64,000 nucleotides of DNA from Thraustochytrium sp. TN22 (GCA_013306675.1 JABLUY010000007.1:248001-312000); one strand, 5' to 3'; positions 54,421-64,000 are shown, numbered from the stretch's first letter. Program-made: numbers and translations. Notes: a model not told the origin generated them from the sequence alone.

Positions 54421-55915
54421 CTGAGGCCGCGAGCGCCGCTGAGGCTCAGTATGTGGCTCTGGCAACGTTCGATCCAGCCCACGCCTTTTCCTCACATCGC
54501 TGGCTTCGCTTTGCGAATGACAGCCACGACTGACCCGCTATCGAGAGCCTGCAGTGATGATGATGATGACTCTGAGTGAGGTGTGCGCGCGCGTCCCGAA
54601 ACAAGCATCAAAGACGCGCGTGGGGGCATTCGAAGCGAGGCGTGCGTGCGTGCGGCGCCGCTTCCAACACCGAGCGCCTCAGACGCACGGCGCAACCGCG
54701 CCTGCGGCGCAGCGCCGCGCTTGCGCCCCTCTCTTCCGACTGATCGCCCCGTTGCCGCCTGCAGGCTCGCAAGCTCGCAAACCGCATCGTGCGTTTACGT
54801 GCGTCGGGCGGCGCCGCGGCGGAGCCTCACCTGCACGTGCCGTGTGCACTGCACTGGACGAGCCCAGCCCATCACAGTCCGAGTCAGGCACTGCACCCCA
54901 AGTCGCCCTAACTTAGGCTTCACTGCACGCCGTCGATTGCCACTGCAGTGCTGGACCGACCGCGCTGCTGCACTGCCGTGGTGGCCATGGTGGATCAGAC
55001 GGCCACAGACGTGGGGAGCGACGGTGATCCTATCATCCGGTACGTGATTTTCACCGAGCCGTCAGGCAGGCAAGCAGAGGGCGGCCGGAAGACATCAAGC
55101 GAGCGAGCATCCACGAGCGCGACGCGCGTCCGTCACCGCTGGCTGCATGATGGACCTCGTGTCGGCGCCCGACTCAGGCGCCGACCGACTCCGCAAAACG
55201 CGAAAAAGACGGGCGACATGGTGTTTTTTTTTCTCTCCGAGTCCGGGTCGTCCGACTAACTAACGTCAAGTCCGAGCCTCACAGGTGCGAGTGGTGGTGG
55301 GTGGGTGCTGGACTCGGACCCCTTGCCATGATTGATCGACACGCGCTGCCGCTGCGCGGCTGCCTGGACGGCACAAGCACAGCAACTTGAAGACTACGCT
55401 GCGCCGCGCGACTCGGACGGCGGTCCGTCTGACAGTCTGACTCCGGCTGGAGTGCGTCTCACTGCGTCAGTCGCGCGCAACCCTTCCAATCAGCGTGACT
55501 GCAGTGGCGCGCCGCTGGCCGATGGACCGCCCGGCCGCGCCGTGCGTCTGATCCCCTCACCAAGTGCGGCAAGAGAGCCTGCAGCGTATGAAAGCCGTAC
55601 CGGACGCGTGTAGGGAGCTTGTGCGGACGTCGAGGCTCCCTCGGACAGCCGGACCGCACGTGCGGCGATCTCGGCACGCGTCGCGAGCAGCCAGCCAGTG
55701 AAAAAGAGCAAGTAGTGGGGGGGGGGAAGAGAGAGTCTTGAAGCAGGGGTCACGCAATGGATTTGTGGGGTCATAACGGTAGACGGACGTGAGGCCGCGA
55801 ACGCGGTCTTACACCGTGGTAGCTGCTCCAGCTAGCCAAGCTACTTTGGGTTCGACGGATTGGAGCTTGGGCGTACGTCGCTGAGGTCGCTTGCTTTACT
55901 GGTAGTCGTGCCGGG
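54421..55915. other. Intergenic, no firm gene
   Basis: A short frame MVDQTATDVGSDGDPIIR at about 54987-55040 ends at a donor-like GTACGT and could be a first exon, but no partner exon was found. One exact CAACTTGAAG lies at 55383-55392. A G run is present at 55717-55726. Confidence 0.4.
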
Positions 55916-58300
55916 TCAGATGGCTGGCAGTCGCAGGCTCGTACTCGCCACGCGCGCGGCGCCGCTGCGTGGTGTCTCCACACGTTCGTCGCGCAGTTGC
56001 ACCTGCTGCTGCTTACTGACACGCGATCCAAGTCCAGCTTGCTTGTGAAATCCTCGTCGGCGCTCATCCCCCGAGGGCCAAGCGCCGCCCTGCTGCTGCT
56101 GCCGCTGCCGTTGCAGCTGGTTTCCGTAGCTCCAAGCGTACGTATCGCGAGTCTTGCCGACGTTCAATGTCCCCTCGCGGCTTGAAGCGCGCTTATGCGG
56201 TGGCTGAATCGAAGGAAGCTTGCGCCTCGTGCGCTTAGGGACCTTGTACAGCCGAGGCCGCCTGGGCGAGGTCTGCGCTCCCACGCGCGAGCCACGCCCA
56301 CCATACAATCGCCCGCTGCTCCAATCTGACGATCGCGGGCTCCGAGTTGCTGGGTTCTCCTCTGGCTGCAGATGCAGCTGCTGCTGCCGCTGCTCTTGCT
56401 GCTGCTGCTGCTGCGCTTGCAGCCGCTGCTGCGTGTGTCGCTCCTGCTCAAGCTTCGCGTTGCGTTCCCGCTTGAGCTTTGCAAGCCGCGCTTGCTCGAG
56501 TTCAGCAAGGTGCTCCCGATCAAAGCGCTCCCTCTCGTGGGCTTGATGCTCCCTCTCACGGGCCTGGCGCTCGTCCTCCAGCCGAATGATGCGATCCTTC
56601 TCCAGCTGAGCAAGACGCTCTTGCTCTTTCTGGGCTCTCGCAAGACGCTCTTGCTCTTCATGGGCTCTCGCAAGACGCTCTTGCTCTTCCTGGGCTCTCG
56701 CAAGACGCTCTTGCTCTTCCTGGGCTCTCGCAAGACGCTCTTGCTCTTCCTGGGCTCTCGCAAGACGCTCTTGCTCTTCCTGGGCTCTCGCAAGACGCTC
56801 TTGCTCTTCCTGGGCTCTCGCAAGACGCTCTTGCTCTTCCTGGGCTCTCGCAAGACGCTCTTGCTCTTCCTGGGCTCTCGCAAGACGCTCTTGCTCTTCC
56901 TGGGCTCTCGCAAGACGCTCTTGCTCTTCCTGGGCTCTCGCAAGACGCTCTTGCTCTTCCAGGGCTCTCGCAAGACGCTCTTGCTCTTCTTGGGCTCTCG
57001 CATGACGCTCCTTCTCAGCTCGCATCTGGTGAAGACCCCTGCGAAACGCAAAATGGCGCCACGTACGCTGGAAAATCTGGGCTGCCCCATCCTGTAGCGC
57101 AGCTTGAGACCTGTGCGCCTCGGCTTGAGCCTCGCGCTTTACAGCTTCAGCCCTACGCCATGCTACGACGTGGCGCCACGCGCGTTGGAGTACCAAGACG
57201 GCAAGCATCCTTATACGGAGAATACGGCCTCGGCGCCACCACTGCTGGAGAAACACGACCTTCCGCAGTCGAATCTGCGACATGCGCTTGGTCTGCACGT
57301 GGCCGCGCAGAAGCTGTAGGATGCGGCGTGCGGCGAGCCGACGACGACAATGCCCCCGCCAGCAAGCCTGCAAAGCTATGCAGGCCCTCTCACGCCGCAA
57401 CTCCATGCCACGCAGCTCCGCGTGCCGTCGCTTGAACTCTCGCCGAGCGAGCAGCACCCGCGCATGCTGCTGAATTCGAAGAGCCGCAGTGCGCTGGCGG
57501 ATGACCCGGAAGATCCTCTGAATGACCTCGGCTGCCGCCGTGCGTTGGTGCTCGCGCAGCTTCCAACGGCGATAGGCCGTCTGGATCGTCCTCGTGGCGC
57601 CAATACGGCGTAGCATAGCCAAAGCCCGCTGCTCGCGCAGGCGCGCAAGGCGTGCACGCAGCTGCGCTTGAAGCAGCCTCACCGCAAAGCGCAACCTACG
57701 GAAGGGACAACGTGCGACGGCGCGACGAAAGAGGTAGGCGCGCCAGAGCACCTGGAAGCGCTCTGCGGCGTACCCACGCAGCGCCTTGCGCCGCGTGCGC
57801 TCCGCCTCGGCCTCCAGAAAGGCAGGGTCATCCGCCAAAGCGTGGTAGATGTCGCGCAGCGCAGTCTCCAGCTCGGATCTGTACCTGCGGACCCCGGCCC
57901 CGAACTTGGCCTCCAGCCCAGGAAAAATGTCCTCAAGGTCGTCGCCTCGATCTCGCGCCCGACGTTCCAGATGTGCCACGACCTGCGGCATCCAGCGAGG
58001 ATTCGAGACCAGGTCGTCGTCGCCAACACGGGCAGGCGAGACCGCCCTTCCTTTGGCCTCCCGAGCGCGTTCGCTCTGGATCTCGCGCCACTCGTCGAGG
58101 TCCGCATCGCCTCGGCGGAGCATGTCGCTCATCTCGCGCAGCACGGGCTCCAGGCCGCGCCAGTGGCGCTCGTTCCACACGGTGCGCAGGCTTCGTGTCA
58201 TGGTGTCGGGGCTCTGGCCGCCAGCCACGGCCTGCGCGGCGCGTCTGTCTACTCCGATGCGATGCGAAGCGAAGTGCGAGAAGGCGAACTTGCTCATCAT
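55916..58300 (-). CDS. IQ-motif and coiled-coil protein with 10-residue tandem repeats
   Basis: 794 residues, ATG 58300 (a second ATG is at 58297). The N-terminal 180 residues are mixed helix (NPRWMPQVVAHLERRARDRG). From about 180 to 400 there are many IQ-like motifs (TIQTAYRRWKLRE; VIQRIFRVIRQR; ALQACWRGHCRRRLAARR; VLQRAWRHVVAWRR), each likely to bind calmodulin or a light chain. Residues about 430-565 are a single charged helix or coiled coil built of thirteen EERLARAQEQ-type decapeptides, then more Arg/Glu-rich helix, a Gln run and a basic, Ser-rich tail. This build is typical of ciliary/centrosomal IQ proteins, but no orthologue is claimed. It is divergent from the LRR gene. Confidence 0.82.
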   Translation of the reverse strand: MMSKFAFSHFASHRIGVDRRAAQAVAGGQSPDTMTRSLRTVWNERHWRGLEPVLREMSDMLRRGDADLDEWREIQSERAREAKGRAVSPARVGDDDLVSNPRWMPQVVAHLERRARDRGDDLEDIFPGLEAKFGAGVRRYRSELETALRDIYHALADDPAFLEAEAERTRRKALRGYAAERFQVLWRAYLFRRAVARCPFRRLRFAVRLLQAQLRARLARLREQRALAMLRRIGATRTIQTAYRRWKLREHQRTAAAEVIQRIFRVIRQRTAALRIQQHARVLLARREFKRRHAELRGMELRRERACIALQACWRGHCRRRLAARRILQLLRGHVQTKRMSQIRLRKVVFLQQWWRRGRILRIRMLAVLVLQRAWRHVVAWRRAEAVKREAQAEAHRSQAALQDGAAQIFQRTWRHFAFRRGLHQMRAEKERHARAQEEQERLARALEEQERLARAQEEQERLARAQEEQERLARAQEEQERLARAQEEQERLARAQEEQERLARAQEEQERLARAQEEQERLARAQEEQERLARAQEEQERLARAHEEQERLARAQKEQERLAQLEKDRIIRLEDERQAREREHQAHERERFDREHLAELEQARLAKLKRERNAKLEQERHTQQRLQAQQQQQQEQRQQQLHLQPEENPATRSPRSSDWSSGRLYGGRGSRVGAQTSPRRPRLYKVPKRTRRKLPSIQPPHKRASSREGTLNVGKTRDTYAWSYGNQLQRQRQQQQGGAWPSGDERRRGFHKQAGLGSRVSKQQQVQLRDERVETPRSGAARVASTSLRLPAI
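56611..57000 (-). repeat. 30-bp coding minisatellite, 13 units
   Basis: The + strand unit CAAGACGCTCTTGCTCTTCC TGGGCTCTCG repeats 13 times without spacing. Nine consecutive units (56671-56940) are base-for-base identical, and the edge units carry single changes. It encodes ten residues per unit and therefore keeps frame whatever the copy number. Confidence 0.95.
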
Positions 58301-58926
58301 GTGGACTCGCTAACAGTAAGTCTTGGTAGCCGTTGTGGTGTGCACCACCATTGTCACTTGCATTGGCACTTAGCTACAGGCGGGCAACTTCACCCTGACA
58401 CAGACTGTGACAGTGAAGGAGGCTCGAAAATCAAACTCGAGTTGAGATGGCACTGCATTACGAGTGGCCACCCACGTTTAGCCATCGCCAGGATACTAAT
58501 CGTGATCCGACGCACTCTGTGAGCCTTGTTCTGTGAACACGAACCTTCACGTTGTGGTTGGTGCCCGTGTGCACAGGCACGCGAGTCGCCCCCGCGCGCC
58601 AGGCACGCGCCGGCCCGGGCCGCCGGGCGTCACGGGCGGCGCCGGTGGCAAGCAGACCTACGCACGTAAACCCTTGCGTGTGTATCGCTGCATCAGCTGG
58701 CCGACCACGACAGCGCCGCTGGCCGCGGCGAGCCAACTTTGTCCGCGCTTGCCTGGCGCGGACCGCAGCTGTGGGCTGTCCTCGCGCACCCTCCCCGCGC
58801 ACTGTGCCGTCTCCGGGCCAAGCAGCGGGACGCGCGGCGGCGCGTGGCGCGGGGATCATGATGCATGGCGCGGCGGTCGAGACGGCGCAAGCAAGCCGCA
58901 TCGAGGCGCGCTGAGCAGCAGCGGCC
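58301..58926. promoter_or_regulatory. Shared upstream region of the IQ and LRR genes
   Basis: 626-bp divergent spacer. It is less GC-rich near 58320-58520. No TATA box or known motif stands out. The two genes both look flagellum-linked, so shared control is possible. Confidence 0.4.
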
Positions 58927-61900
58927 ATGCCGCGCGAGCTGTATCGCCATGTGGAGCCGGCGGGCGCCGTGCTGCGGTCTTCAGGCAGTCTGGTGCGGCG
59001 GCGAGCCGAAGCAGATGCGCCCGCGCAGCTCCGCGCCGCGCAGAGTAGCGAGTGGCAGGGTGCCGCCAAGGATGGCGAGGTGGAGGTGAACTTGCGCAGG
59101 CTGGCGCGGGTGGCGCTCAAGCACGGACGCTACGACACGTACAAGCAGCTGCAGGTCAGATTGAAGCGGGTCGAGACGCCCGCGGTGCAGCGGCGCTCGA
59201 ACGGGACCAGGTTGCGCAAGCTACGCGTGGCGGCGCGCGTCGCGCTGGCCCGCTCACGGCGCGGCGACCGCGGGCGGCCCGTCACGTCGGCGCTGGATAC
59301 GCTTTTCGACATCTCTGACCTTGAGGCGCTGCACGCCGCCCAGGAGGGCCCGCGCATCTGGGAGCTGCCGGAAGCGGTCCATCATCCGGAGACCGCCACC
59401 GAGGAAGACACCGAGACCGAAGAGGGAAGGAACGGCGCTGGCCAGTGCGGCGATACGGACCAGAGCGGCTCGTCTCCTGAGGAGGAGGATGTGGGCGGAA
59501 AGGAGCAGAACTCCTGCGACGAGCAGGACGATGACAAGAACCAAAACAAGAACAAAAACAAGAACGAGAACGAGGACGAGGACGAGGACAAAGACGAGGA
59601 CGAGGACGATGCAGCTCGGTGGAGGAGCAACCGCGGTGCCGCCATGGCACTGGAGGCAGGACGTGGTGCACCACGACGGCACCGGCGGGATCTGACGCCG
59701 CTCAAGGCCAGCACACGCGTCATCGCTGTGCTGCCGCACAAGCAGCAGGCCAAGCAGGCGCTGTATGAGCGCTTCCACGGGCGCATGCGCAAGAGAGACT
59801 CCCCGCGAAGTAAATATACGGACCTTTGCGCCGCCAAGGGCCTGCTCCCCGAGCCACTGGGGCTCTCGGAGCGGGAGCCGCGCGCACTCAACCTGAGCCA
59901 CTTTGGCATCGGCGACGCTCACGCCGGGGCCTTCGCGGCGGCACTGGGCAACCTGCGCAGTCTGCGCTCCATTGACCTGCGCGAGAATCGTCTCAGTGAC
60001 TCTGCGGTGAGCGCGCTGCTCAGCAACGTGAGCCACCTCAAGCTGAGGTCCATCGACTTGAGCGACAACGAAATCGGCGGCGAGGCGGCGCGTGAGCTGA
60101 GCCGGCTTTTGCGGTCGGCGTCCTCGCTGCTGGAGGTACGGCTCAACCAGGTCCGCTTTGGGCCGCGCGCGCTGGAGCGCATCTGCCGGGCCCTGCGCGC
60201 CCCCGAGTGCAAGCTGCGGGCGCTCTACCTGAGCGACACGGCGCTGGGCCAGCCGGCGGCGAGCGCCGAGCTGGTGGGCAAGATGCTGGCACAGAACCGG
60301 TCGCTGACCACGCTCAACTTGGCCTGGAATAGCATCTCAGGTGCGGGGGCCGAGGCGCTGGCCGAAGGCATCCGATCGAACAAGGTACTGCACACACTAG
60401 ACGTGCGATGGAACCGGCTTGGGACGGCAGCCTCGAGTCTGGGCGCGGCGCTCGCCAAGAACCGCACGCTGGTGCACATGGACCTCTCGTACAACCACAT
60501 GAACGCAGAGCAGTGCAAGCAGCTCTCACAAGGGCTGCACACGAACCAGACGCTGCTTGGCTTGCATATGGCGGGCAATGCATACAAGGTGTCGCCAGCG
60601 GGCTTCCTCGTGCAACGTCCGGGCGCCACACTCAACTCGACCGGGGCGCACCAGATGCTGCTCACGCAGGCGAGTGAGTCCATCTGCAACTTCGACGCTG
60701 CCAAGCAGCAGCACGACCTGCGCGTGGCAAAGCGGAACCAGCTCACGCGCCGCGTCGCTGCTCAGCGTGCCAAGGCTGCCGGCGGCCAGCCTCTTTTGCC
60801 GCCTGGAGGCAGCCGCAACGGCGAGATCAACGTCGCGGGCTCCCAGCGCCAGGCCGTGCTGCTGCAGCACGTGCTGGGCCCTCCTCCGGTCCAGGACCTG
60901 CCAAGCACCGGCCCGGGCTCCAACGCCCGAAACGTGGCCGCCGCGGTGGCGGCCGCCAAGGCTGCTGCCCAAGACGCCGCGAGGAGGGCCGCGGCCTCCG
61001 AGAGCAAGGCTACTCCAACGCCGGGCCGGCGGCAGCGACTTCACTCGTTCCGGTCTGCCGTCGTGGCCGTCGCGTCCCAGACGCGCGGTATGCAGCAGTC
61101 GCTGCAGCTGCAACACCAGCAGCCCAAGTTGACGCCCAACCTCCTGGACGTTGTGCGGCTGAAACAGCAAAAGGAGGCGGCAAGCACGGAGGGCCCGCGG
61201 TCGGAGTGCGAGAACTGCTGGATCTGCGCGCGGTGGCGTGAGGTGCGCATCGACTTTGTGGACTACCTCGCGGCTGAGGAGGCCGCACGCGCCGAGGCTG
61301 CCGAGGCGCTGCGGCGCGACGAGGAGCGCGAGGCGATGCGGTTGCAAATGGAGAACAACCCGTACAAACAGCGCGTGGCGCCGCGCAAGCCGCCGCCCCC
61401 GCGACGCGCCTTCCAGCCGCGCAACGTGGAGGTCTTTCTCAGCGTGGACGGCTTCCGGCGCGCGCGCAGGCTCAACTACGTAGAGGGCGACTTCCGCTAC
61501 GAGGTGTACGTGATGCTGCCCCCGGGCCGATGCGAGTTTTTCTTCACGGTGAACGGCGAGACGAACCGTGTGCTGGCGCCAAACATGCACGCCTCGGACG
61601 CCTCGCCCGAGGCGCGGCGCGCCTTCGCGGCGCTCGTGCATCGCAAGCAAGACGCTCGCGACGGCGGCCTCATCCCCGTGCCGTGGCGGCCCAAGGGCTC
61701 GCGGGCAGCCATCAGGCAGGTCTTCCGCGACGACGGGCCGCTCCGCCTGCACGGGTTCGTCATCCTTGAGCGCCTGGAGCGCGCGCTGCCGGAGGACCTA
61801 CGAGCGATTCCGCGCGTGCAGTACGGGCTGGCCGTGCGCCGTAAGAAGGAATTCGAGCAGGAGGATGGTGTCTTTGCGCAGCACGCCAAAGAGAGCACGG

Positions 61901-63330
61901 AGGCTAGCGTGAGGGCCTTCCGCGCGGATTGCCGCCACGCCAAGTTCCACAAGATGGTGAAAGACGTCGAGGCGCGGGACGAGATGCTCGCGGCGCTGCA
62001 GGAGAACTACAATGTGCTACGCGTTGCGTACCAGCTATTCTGCGCGAACTCCTCCGGCATCTCCGTCACCTCTGTCTCGTGGCACGCATTCTTCGAGATG
62101 TGCTCCACCTGCAACATCCGCGATGAGCACCTCGAGCAAAAGGACCTTGAGAACATGTTTGTCGCTGTCAATGTCAATGACGGCGCGCAGGACCAGGGCG
62201 TCGACAAGAACGGCCGTAAGCTCAACCCGGACCGCGATCTGTGTCGCTACGAGTTCGTGGAGATTGTCGGCCGCATCGCGATCCACAAGTTCCTGCGCCG
62301 CGGCCTGGTCACCTCTCCCGCGGACGCCGTGCGCCGCCTCGTCGAGTCGCACATCATCCCGTACGTGGACATCGAGGCGCCGCAGGTCTTCCGCGACCGC
62401 TTTCTCTACACGCGCCAAGTCGACGTGATCTTCCAGTACTTCAACTCGGTGCTGGAGCGCCTTTTCCGCCGCGCCGCGGATGCCAACCTGAACCGCAAGA
62501 CGAAGCGCATGACCTTTGGCGCATGGCGCTTCATGCTCACGCAGTCTGGCGTCTTCAGCAACAGCTCCTGCACGGAGCGCGAGTCGCGCCTGGCCTACCG
62601 CCTGTCCATGGCCTACGTGGAGGACGAGATGAAGAGCGACGAGCATCTGAGCATCGGCTATCTGGAGTTCCTCGAGGCGCTCGGCCGTCTCGCCTTTCTA
62701 TGCGACCAGGCCTCGCTCCAGCAGCTCGTCAAGCAGTTCATTCGACAGACGCACCGCGAGGCGGACGGTCTCGCACAGGCAGTCTCTCTCGTCAGCCGGC
62801 TCAAGGGGCCTCGGCTCGCTGGCGTCGTGGAGACTGCGCTCGCGGACGACAAGGCCGCAGACAGCAAGGCCGCAGACAAGCCGCAGGACCCCGTCGTCCC
62901 CGCCCTCGCCTCGGAGTCACCTGCCATCGTGCGATCGCTCTCGATCCTGGAGCCAAATCGGCGCAGGAGCTCCTTTACTGAGGAGGACCTTGATGCGATG
63001 CTTGAGCAGCAGAAGATCTTCGAGTCCAAGACCAAGGCCGGGGAAGAGGACGGCGCCATGAAAAAGGGCAACGGTGTTGGCGATGGCGGCGATAACGATG
63101 ATGATGACGATGACGACGACGACGACGAAAGCGACGCCGAGTCGGATGGCGACGCAGCACCTAGGCTGCCGCCAGCGGTTGGCTTTCCACTGAAACTGAC
63201 CCTATTGCTTCGCGTCCTGGTCTTTCATCCGCTCATCTTCGACCGTCCCAATGCCAAGTCCACCACGCAGGACAAGCGCCACGCCGAGCTGCTCGCGCGC
63301 CGCGGCACACTCCGCTTTGCCGCCGTGTGA
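58927..63330 (+). CDS. Large LRR protein with CBM48-like and EF-hand-like regions
   Basis: 1,467 residues, start ATG 58927, no intron. Order: basic N terminus; acidic/Lys-Asn run (59540-59610); about eight ribonuclease-inhibitor-type LRRs at residues 318-560 (LRSIDLRENRLSDSAVSALL, LTTLNLAWNSISGAGAEAL, LVHMDLSYNHMNAEQCKQL); an Ala-rich linker; at about 829-880 a beta-sandwich-like stretch (NVEVFLSVDGFRRARRL ... CEFFFTVNGE) resembling CBM48/AMPK-type modules; then a helical C-terminal half (KDVEARDEMLAALQENYNVL, DVIFQYFNSVLERLFRR, LSIGYLEFLEALGRLAF) that reads like EF-hand-type helices without calcium loops. It ends with a long Asp run and a short hydrophobic tail. Similar LRR/EF-like giants are known from flagellated protists; the flagellar role is inferred. 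Confidence 0.85.
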   Translation: MPRELYRHVEPAGAVLRSSGSLVRRRAEADAPAQLRAAQSSEWQGAAKDGEVEVNLRRLARVALKHGRYDTYKQLQVRLKRVETPAVQRRSNGTRLRKLRVAARVALARSRRGDRGRPVTSALDTLFDISDLEALHAAQEGPRIWELPEAVHHPETATEEDTETEEGRNGAGQCGDTDQSGSSPEEEDVGGKEQNSCDEQDDDKNQNKNKNKNENEDEDEDKDEDEDDAARWRSNRGAAMALEAGRGAPRRHRRDLTPLKASTRVIAVLPHKQQAKQALYERFHGRMRKRDSPRSKYTDLCAAKGLLPEPLGLSEREPRALNLSHFGIGDAHAGAFAAALGNLRSLRSIDLRENRLSDSAVSALLSNVSHLKLRSIDLSDNEIGGEAARELSRLLRSASSLLEVRLNQVRFGPRALERICRALRAPECKLRALYLSDTALGQPAASAELVGKMLAQNRSLTTLNLAWNSISGAGAEALAEGIRSNKVLHTLDVRWNRLGTAASSLGAALAKNRTLVHMDLSYNHMNAEQCKQLSQGLHTNQTLLGLHMAGNAYKVSPAGFLVQRPGATLNSTGAHQMLLTQASESICNFDAAKQQHDLRVAKRNQLTRRVAAQRAKAAGGQPLLPPGGSRNGEINVAGSQRQAVLLQHVLGPPPVQDLPSTGPGSNARNVAAAVAAAKAAAQDAARRAAASESKATPTPGRRQRLHSFRSAVVAVASQTRGMQQSLQLQHQQPKLTPNLLDVVRLKQQKEAASTEGPRSECENCWICARWREVRIDFVDYLAAEEAARAEAAEALRRDEEREAMRLQMENNPYKQRVAPRKPPPPRRAFQPRNVEVFLSVDGFRRARRLNYVEGDFRYEVYVMLPPGRCEFFFTVNGETNRVLAPNMHASDASPEARRAFAALVHRKQDARDGGLIPVPWRPKGSRAAIRQVFRDDGPLRLHGFVILERLERALPEDLRAIPRVQYGLAVRRKKEFEQEDGVFAQHAKESTEASVRAFRADCRHAKFHKMVKDVEARDEMLAALQENYNVLRVAYQLFCANSSGISVTSVSWHAFFEMCSTCNIRDEHLEQKDLENMFVAVNVNDGAQDQGVDKNGRKLNPDRDLCRYEFVEIVGRIAIHKFLRRGLVTSPADAVRRLVESHIIPYVDIEAPQVFRDRFLYTRQVDVIFQYFNSVLERLFRRAADANLNRKTKRMTFGAWRFMLTQSGVFSNSSCTERESRLAYRLSMAYVEDEMKSDEHLSIGYLEFLEALGRLAFLCDQASLQQLVKQFIRQTHREADGLAQAVSLVSRLKGPRLAGVVETALADDKAADSKAADKPQDPVVPALASESPAIVRSLSILEPNRRRSSFTEEDLDAMLEQQKIFESKTKAGEEDGAMKKGNGVGDGGDNDDDDDDDDDDESDAESDGDAAPRLPPAVGFPLKLTLLLRVLVFHPLIFDRPNAKSTTQDKRHAELLARRGTLRFAAV

Positions 63331-63350
63331 AGAATGAATACAAAGTAAAA

Positions 63351-63356
63351 AATAAA
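63351..63356 (+). terminator. Possible polyadenylation signal AATAAA
   Basis: AATAAA lies 20 bp after the LRR-gene stop within an A-rich stretch, in the 61-bp gap to the convergent gene ending at 63392. Whether this lineage uses AATAAA is not known. Confidence 0.4.
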
Positions 63357-63391
63357 CTGAACAGGATCATTTTCTTCTTTCTTTGCCTTAC

Positions 63392-63847
63392 CTAAAGCAA
63401 AAGGACCTCACGCACGAAGCTCTCAATTTGCACGTGACCTTGCGCGTTGCGGTGCACCTTGGCGCCACCAGCAGCCATGGCCAGCATATCTTCAACATCC
63501 TGTGGTTCGAGCTGCGACGCACTAAAGGTCGAGAGGGAGTGCCGCAAGTCCTCCAGCGAGACGAAATCACTGTCAACGCCGCGCAGCAGGTTCAGGTCGC
63601 GCAGAGCCGCCACGGCGTCGCCGCGCGCGTCGCCCACGAGCGCGCGAGCGCTGTGCAGCACACTACGGAAGCCTCCCAGCGTCAGGCTGCTCCCGCTGGC
63701 CTGCCTTCCCAGCACCTGGACAGTCTCCGCGGCAGTAAGCGGCACGCCGCACTCGCGCAGCATCTTGGCTGTCGCGTCGGCCGACACGTGAGCTGCGCCC
63801 CGCGCATGGCTGGCGAACACCTCCTGGGCGATCGCGTCGGCCTCCAT
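63392..63847 (-). CDS. Calmodulin-like EF-hand protein with degenerate loops
   Basis: 151 residues from ATG 63847 (MEADAIAQEVFASH). Four helix-loop-helix units can be traced: VSADATAKMLRECGVPLTAAE, SLTLGGFRSVLHSARAL, DFVSLEDLRHSLSTFSASQL and VQIESFVREVLLL. The spacing matches calmodulin or myosin essential light chains, but the loops lack the usual acidic calcium ligands, as in many light chains and flagellar EF-hand proteins. The frame is open upstream without an ATG, so an extra 5' exon cannot be excluded. An IQ-motif protein nearby is a conceivable partner, but that is speculation. Confidence 0.65.
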   Translation of the reverse strand: MEADAIAQEVFASHARGAAHVSADATAKMLRECGVPLTAAETVQVLGRQASGSSLTLGGFRSVLHSARALVGDARGDAVAALRDLNLLRGVDSDFVSLEDLRHSLSTFSASQLEPQDVEDMLAMAAGGAKVHRNAQGHVQIESFVREVLLL

Positions 63848-64000
63848 CTCGAGTCTCGATTCGACTTGCAACGAACGATCAAACGAACGAACGACGATAT
63901 GCAGCTCGTGGCTCCGCGCAGGCGCATGCTTCCTGGGCTGTTGTCTGGCTGGTGCGGCCGCGCCGCGCCCGCGCCGCGCAGGGGTGGCCGCTCAGCCCCG
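63848..64000. other. Window edge, upstream of the EF-hand-like gene
   Basis: Contains CGAACGAACGAACGA-like repeats (63867-63895); no gene recognised before the window ends. Confidence 0.4.

Noticed and set aside
54987-55060. Short first-exon-like ORF (MVDQTATDVGSDGDPIIR) with a GTACGT donor
   Set aside because: No downstream exon or homology could be found to complete it.
56372-57097. 241-codon + strand frame with repeated SRKTLLLFLG
   Set aside because: It is the complement of the 30-bp minisatellite in the IQ protein, whose minus-strand reading has clear IQ motifs and coiled coil on both sides.

Overview
This 64 kb window is nuclear DNA from a GC-rich protist (by eye about 65% G+C). Nothing in it is bacterial: the genes are long and mostly intronless, and three GT-AG introns can be read directly (82 bp in KIF6, 99 bp in a small membrane protein gene, 656 bp in leucyl-tRNA synthetase). 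Flagellar genes (a kinesin-9/KIF6, an IQ-motif coiled-coil protein, an LRR/EF-hand-like protein), an AP2-domain regulator, Thr/Pro-stalked type I surface proteins and gene-poor GC-rich spacers together suggest a zoosporic stramenopile, perhaps a thraustochytrid. This placement is inference only.

Layout. 0.7-3.3 kb: KIF6-type kinesin (-), divergent from a small Cys-rich protein (+, 3.7-4.5 kb). 4.4-5.2 kb: a degenerate tandem duplication of the 3' ends of two convergent genes. 5.1-7.2 kb: four-TM acidic-loop membrane protein (-). 8.4-8.7 kb: 79-residue two-exon membrane protein (+). 11.0-20.7 kb: a very large ISWI-like chromatin remodeller (WW-like, HMG box, SNF2/helicase, PHD-like, acidic tail), split by a 2,337 bp DNA transposon at 15,192-17,528. 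20.8-23.9 kb: two-repeat voltage-gated cation channel with C-terminal EF hands (-). 26.0-27.9 kb: coiled-coil protein (+). 28.4-29.8 kb: type I membrane glycoprotein (+). 30.1-32.0 kb: GT92-like glycosyltransferase (-). 33.1-37.1 kb: cytosolic leucyl-tRNA synthetase (+). 37.1-43.4 kb: gene desert. 43.4-45.2 kb: AP2-domain regulator followed by a long CAG tract. 45.2-52.0 kb: second desert. 52.0-53.7 kb: four-finger C2H2 protein (+). 54.1-54.4 kb: possible polyQ small protein (-). 55.9-58.3 kb: IQ/coiled-coil protein with a 30-bp minisatellite (-), divergent from the LRR protein at 58.9-63.3 kb (+). 63.4-63.8 kb: EF-hand-like protein (-).

The most striking item is the transposon inside the remodeller gene. 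It has CCCAATC inverted ends and an ATAT target duplication. Removing the element plus one ATAT restores the reading frame exactly (Asp-Ile-Val-Glu). Its coding remnant joins a YqaJ-type exonuclease-like module (SPDG ... VEIK) to a PiggyBac-like C-terminal part (GGVD plus Cys/His cross-brace), a combination I do not recognise as a named family. Also notable are a recurrent decamer CAACTTGAAG (seven exact copies, all outside the genes called here) and a family of pentanucleotide microsatellites in the spacers.

The genes do not form a pathway. Several are plausibly flagellum- or cilium-linked (KIF6, IQ protein, LRR protein, perhaps the channel and coiled-coil protein), but linkage here is probably not functional.
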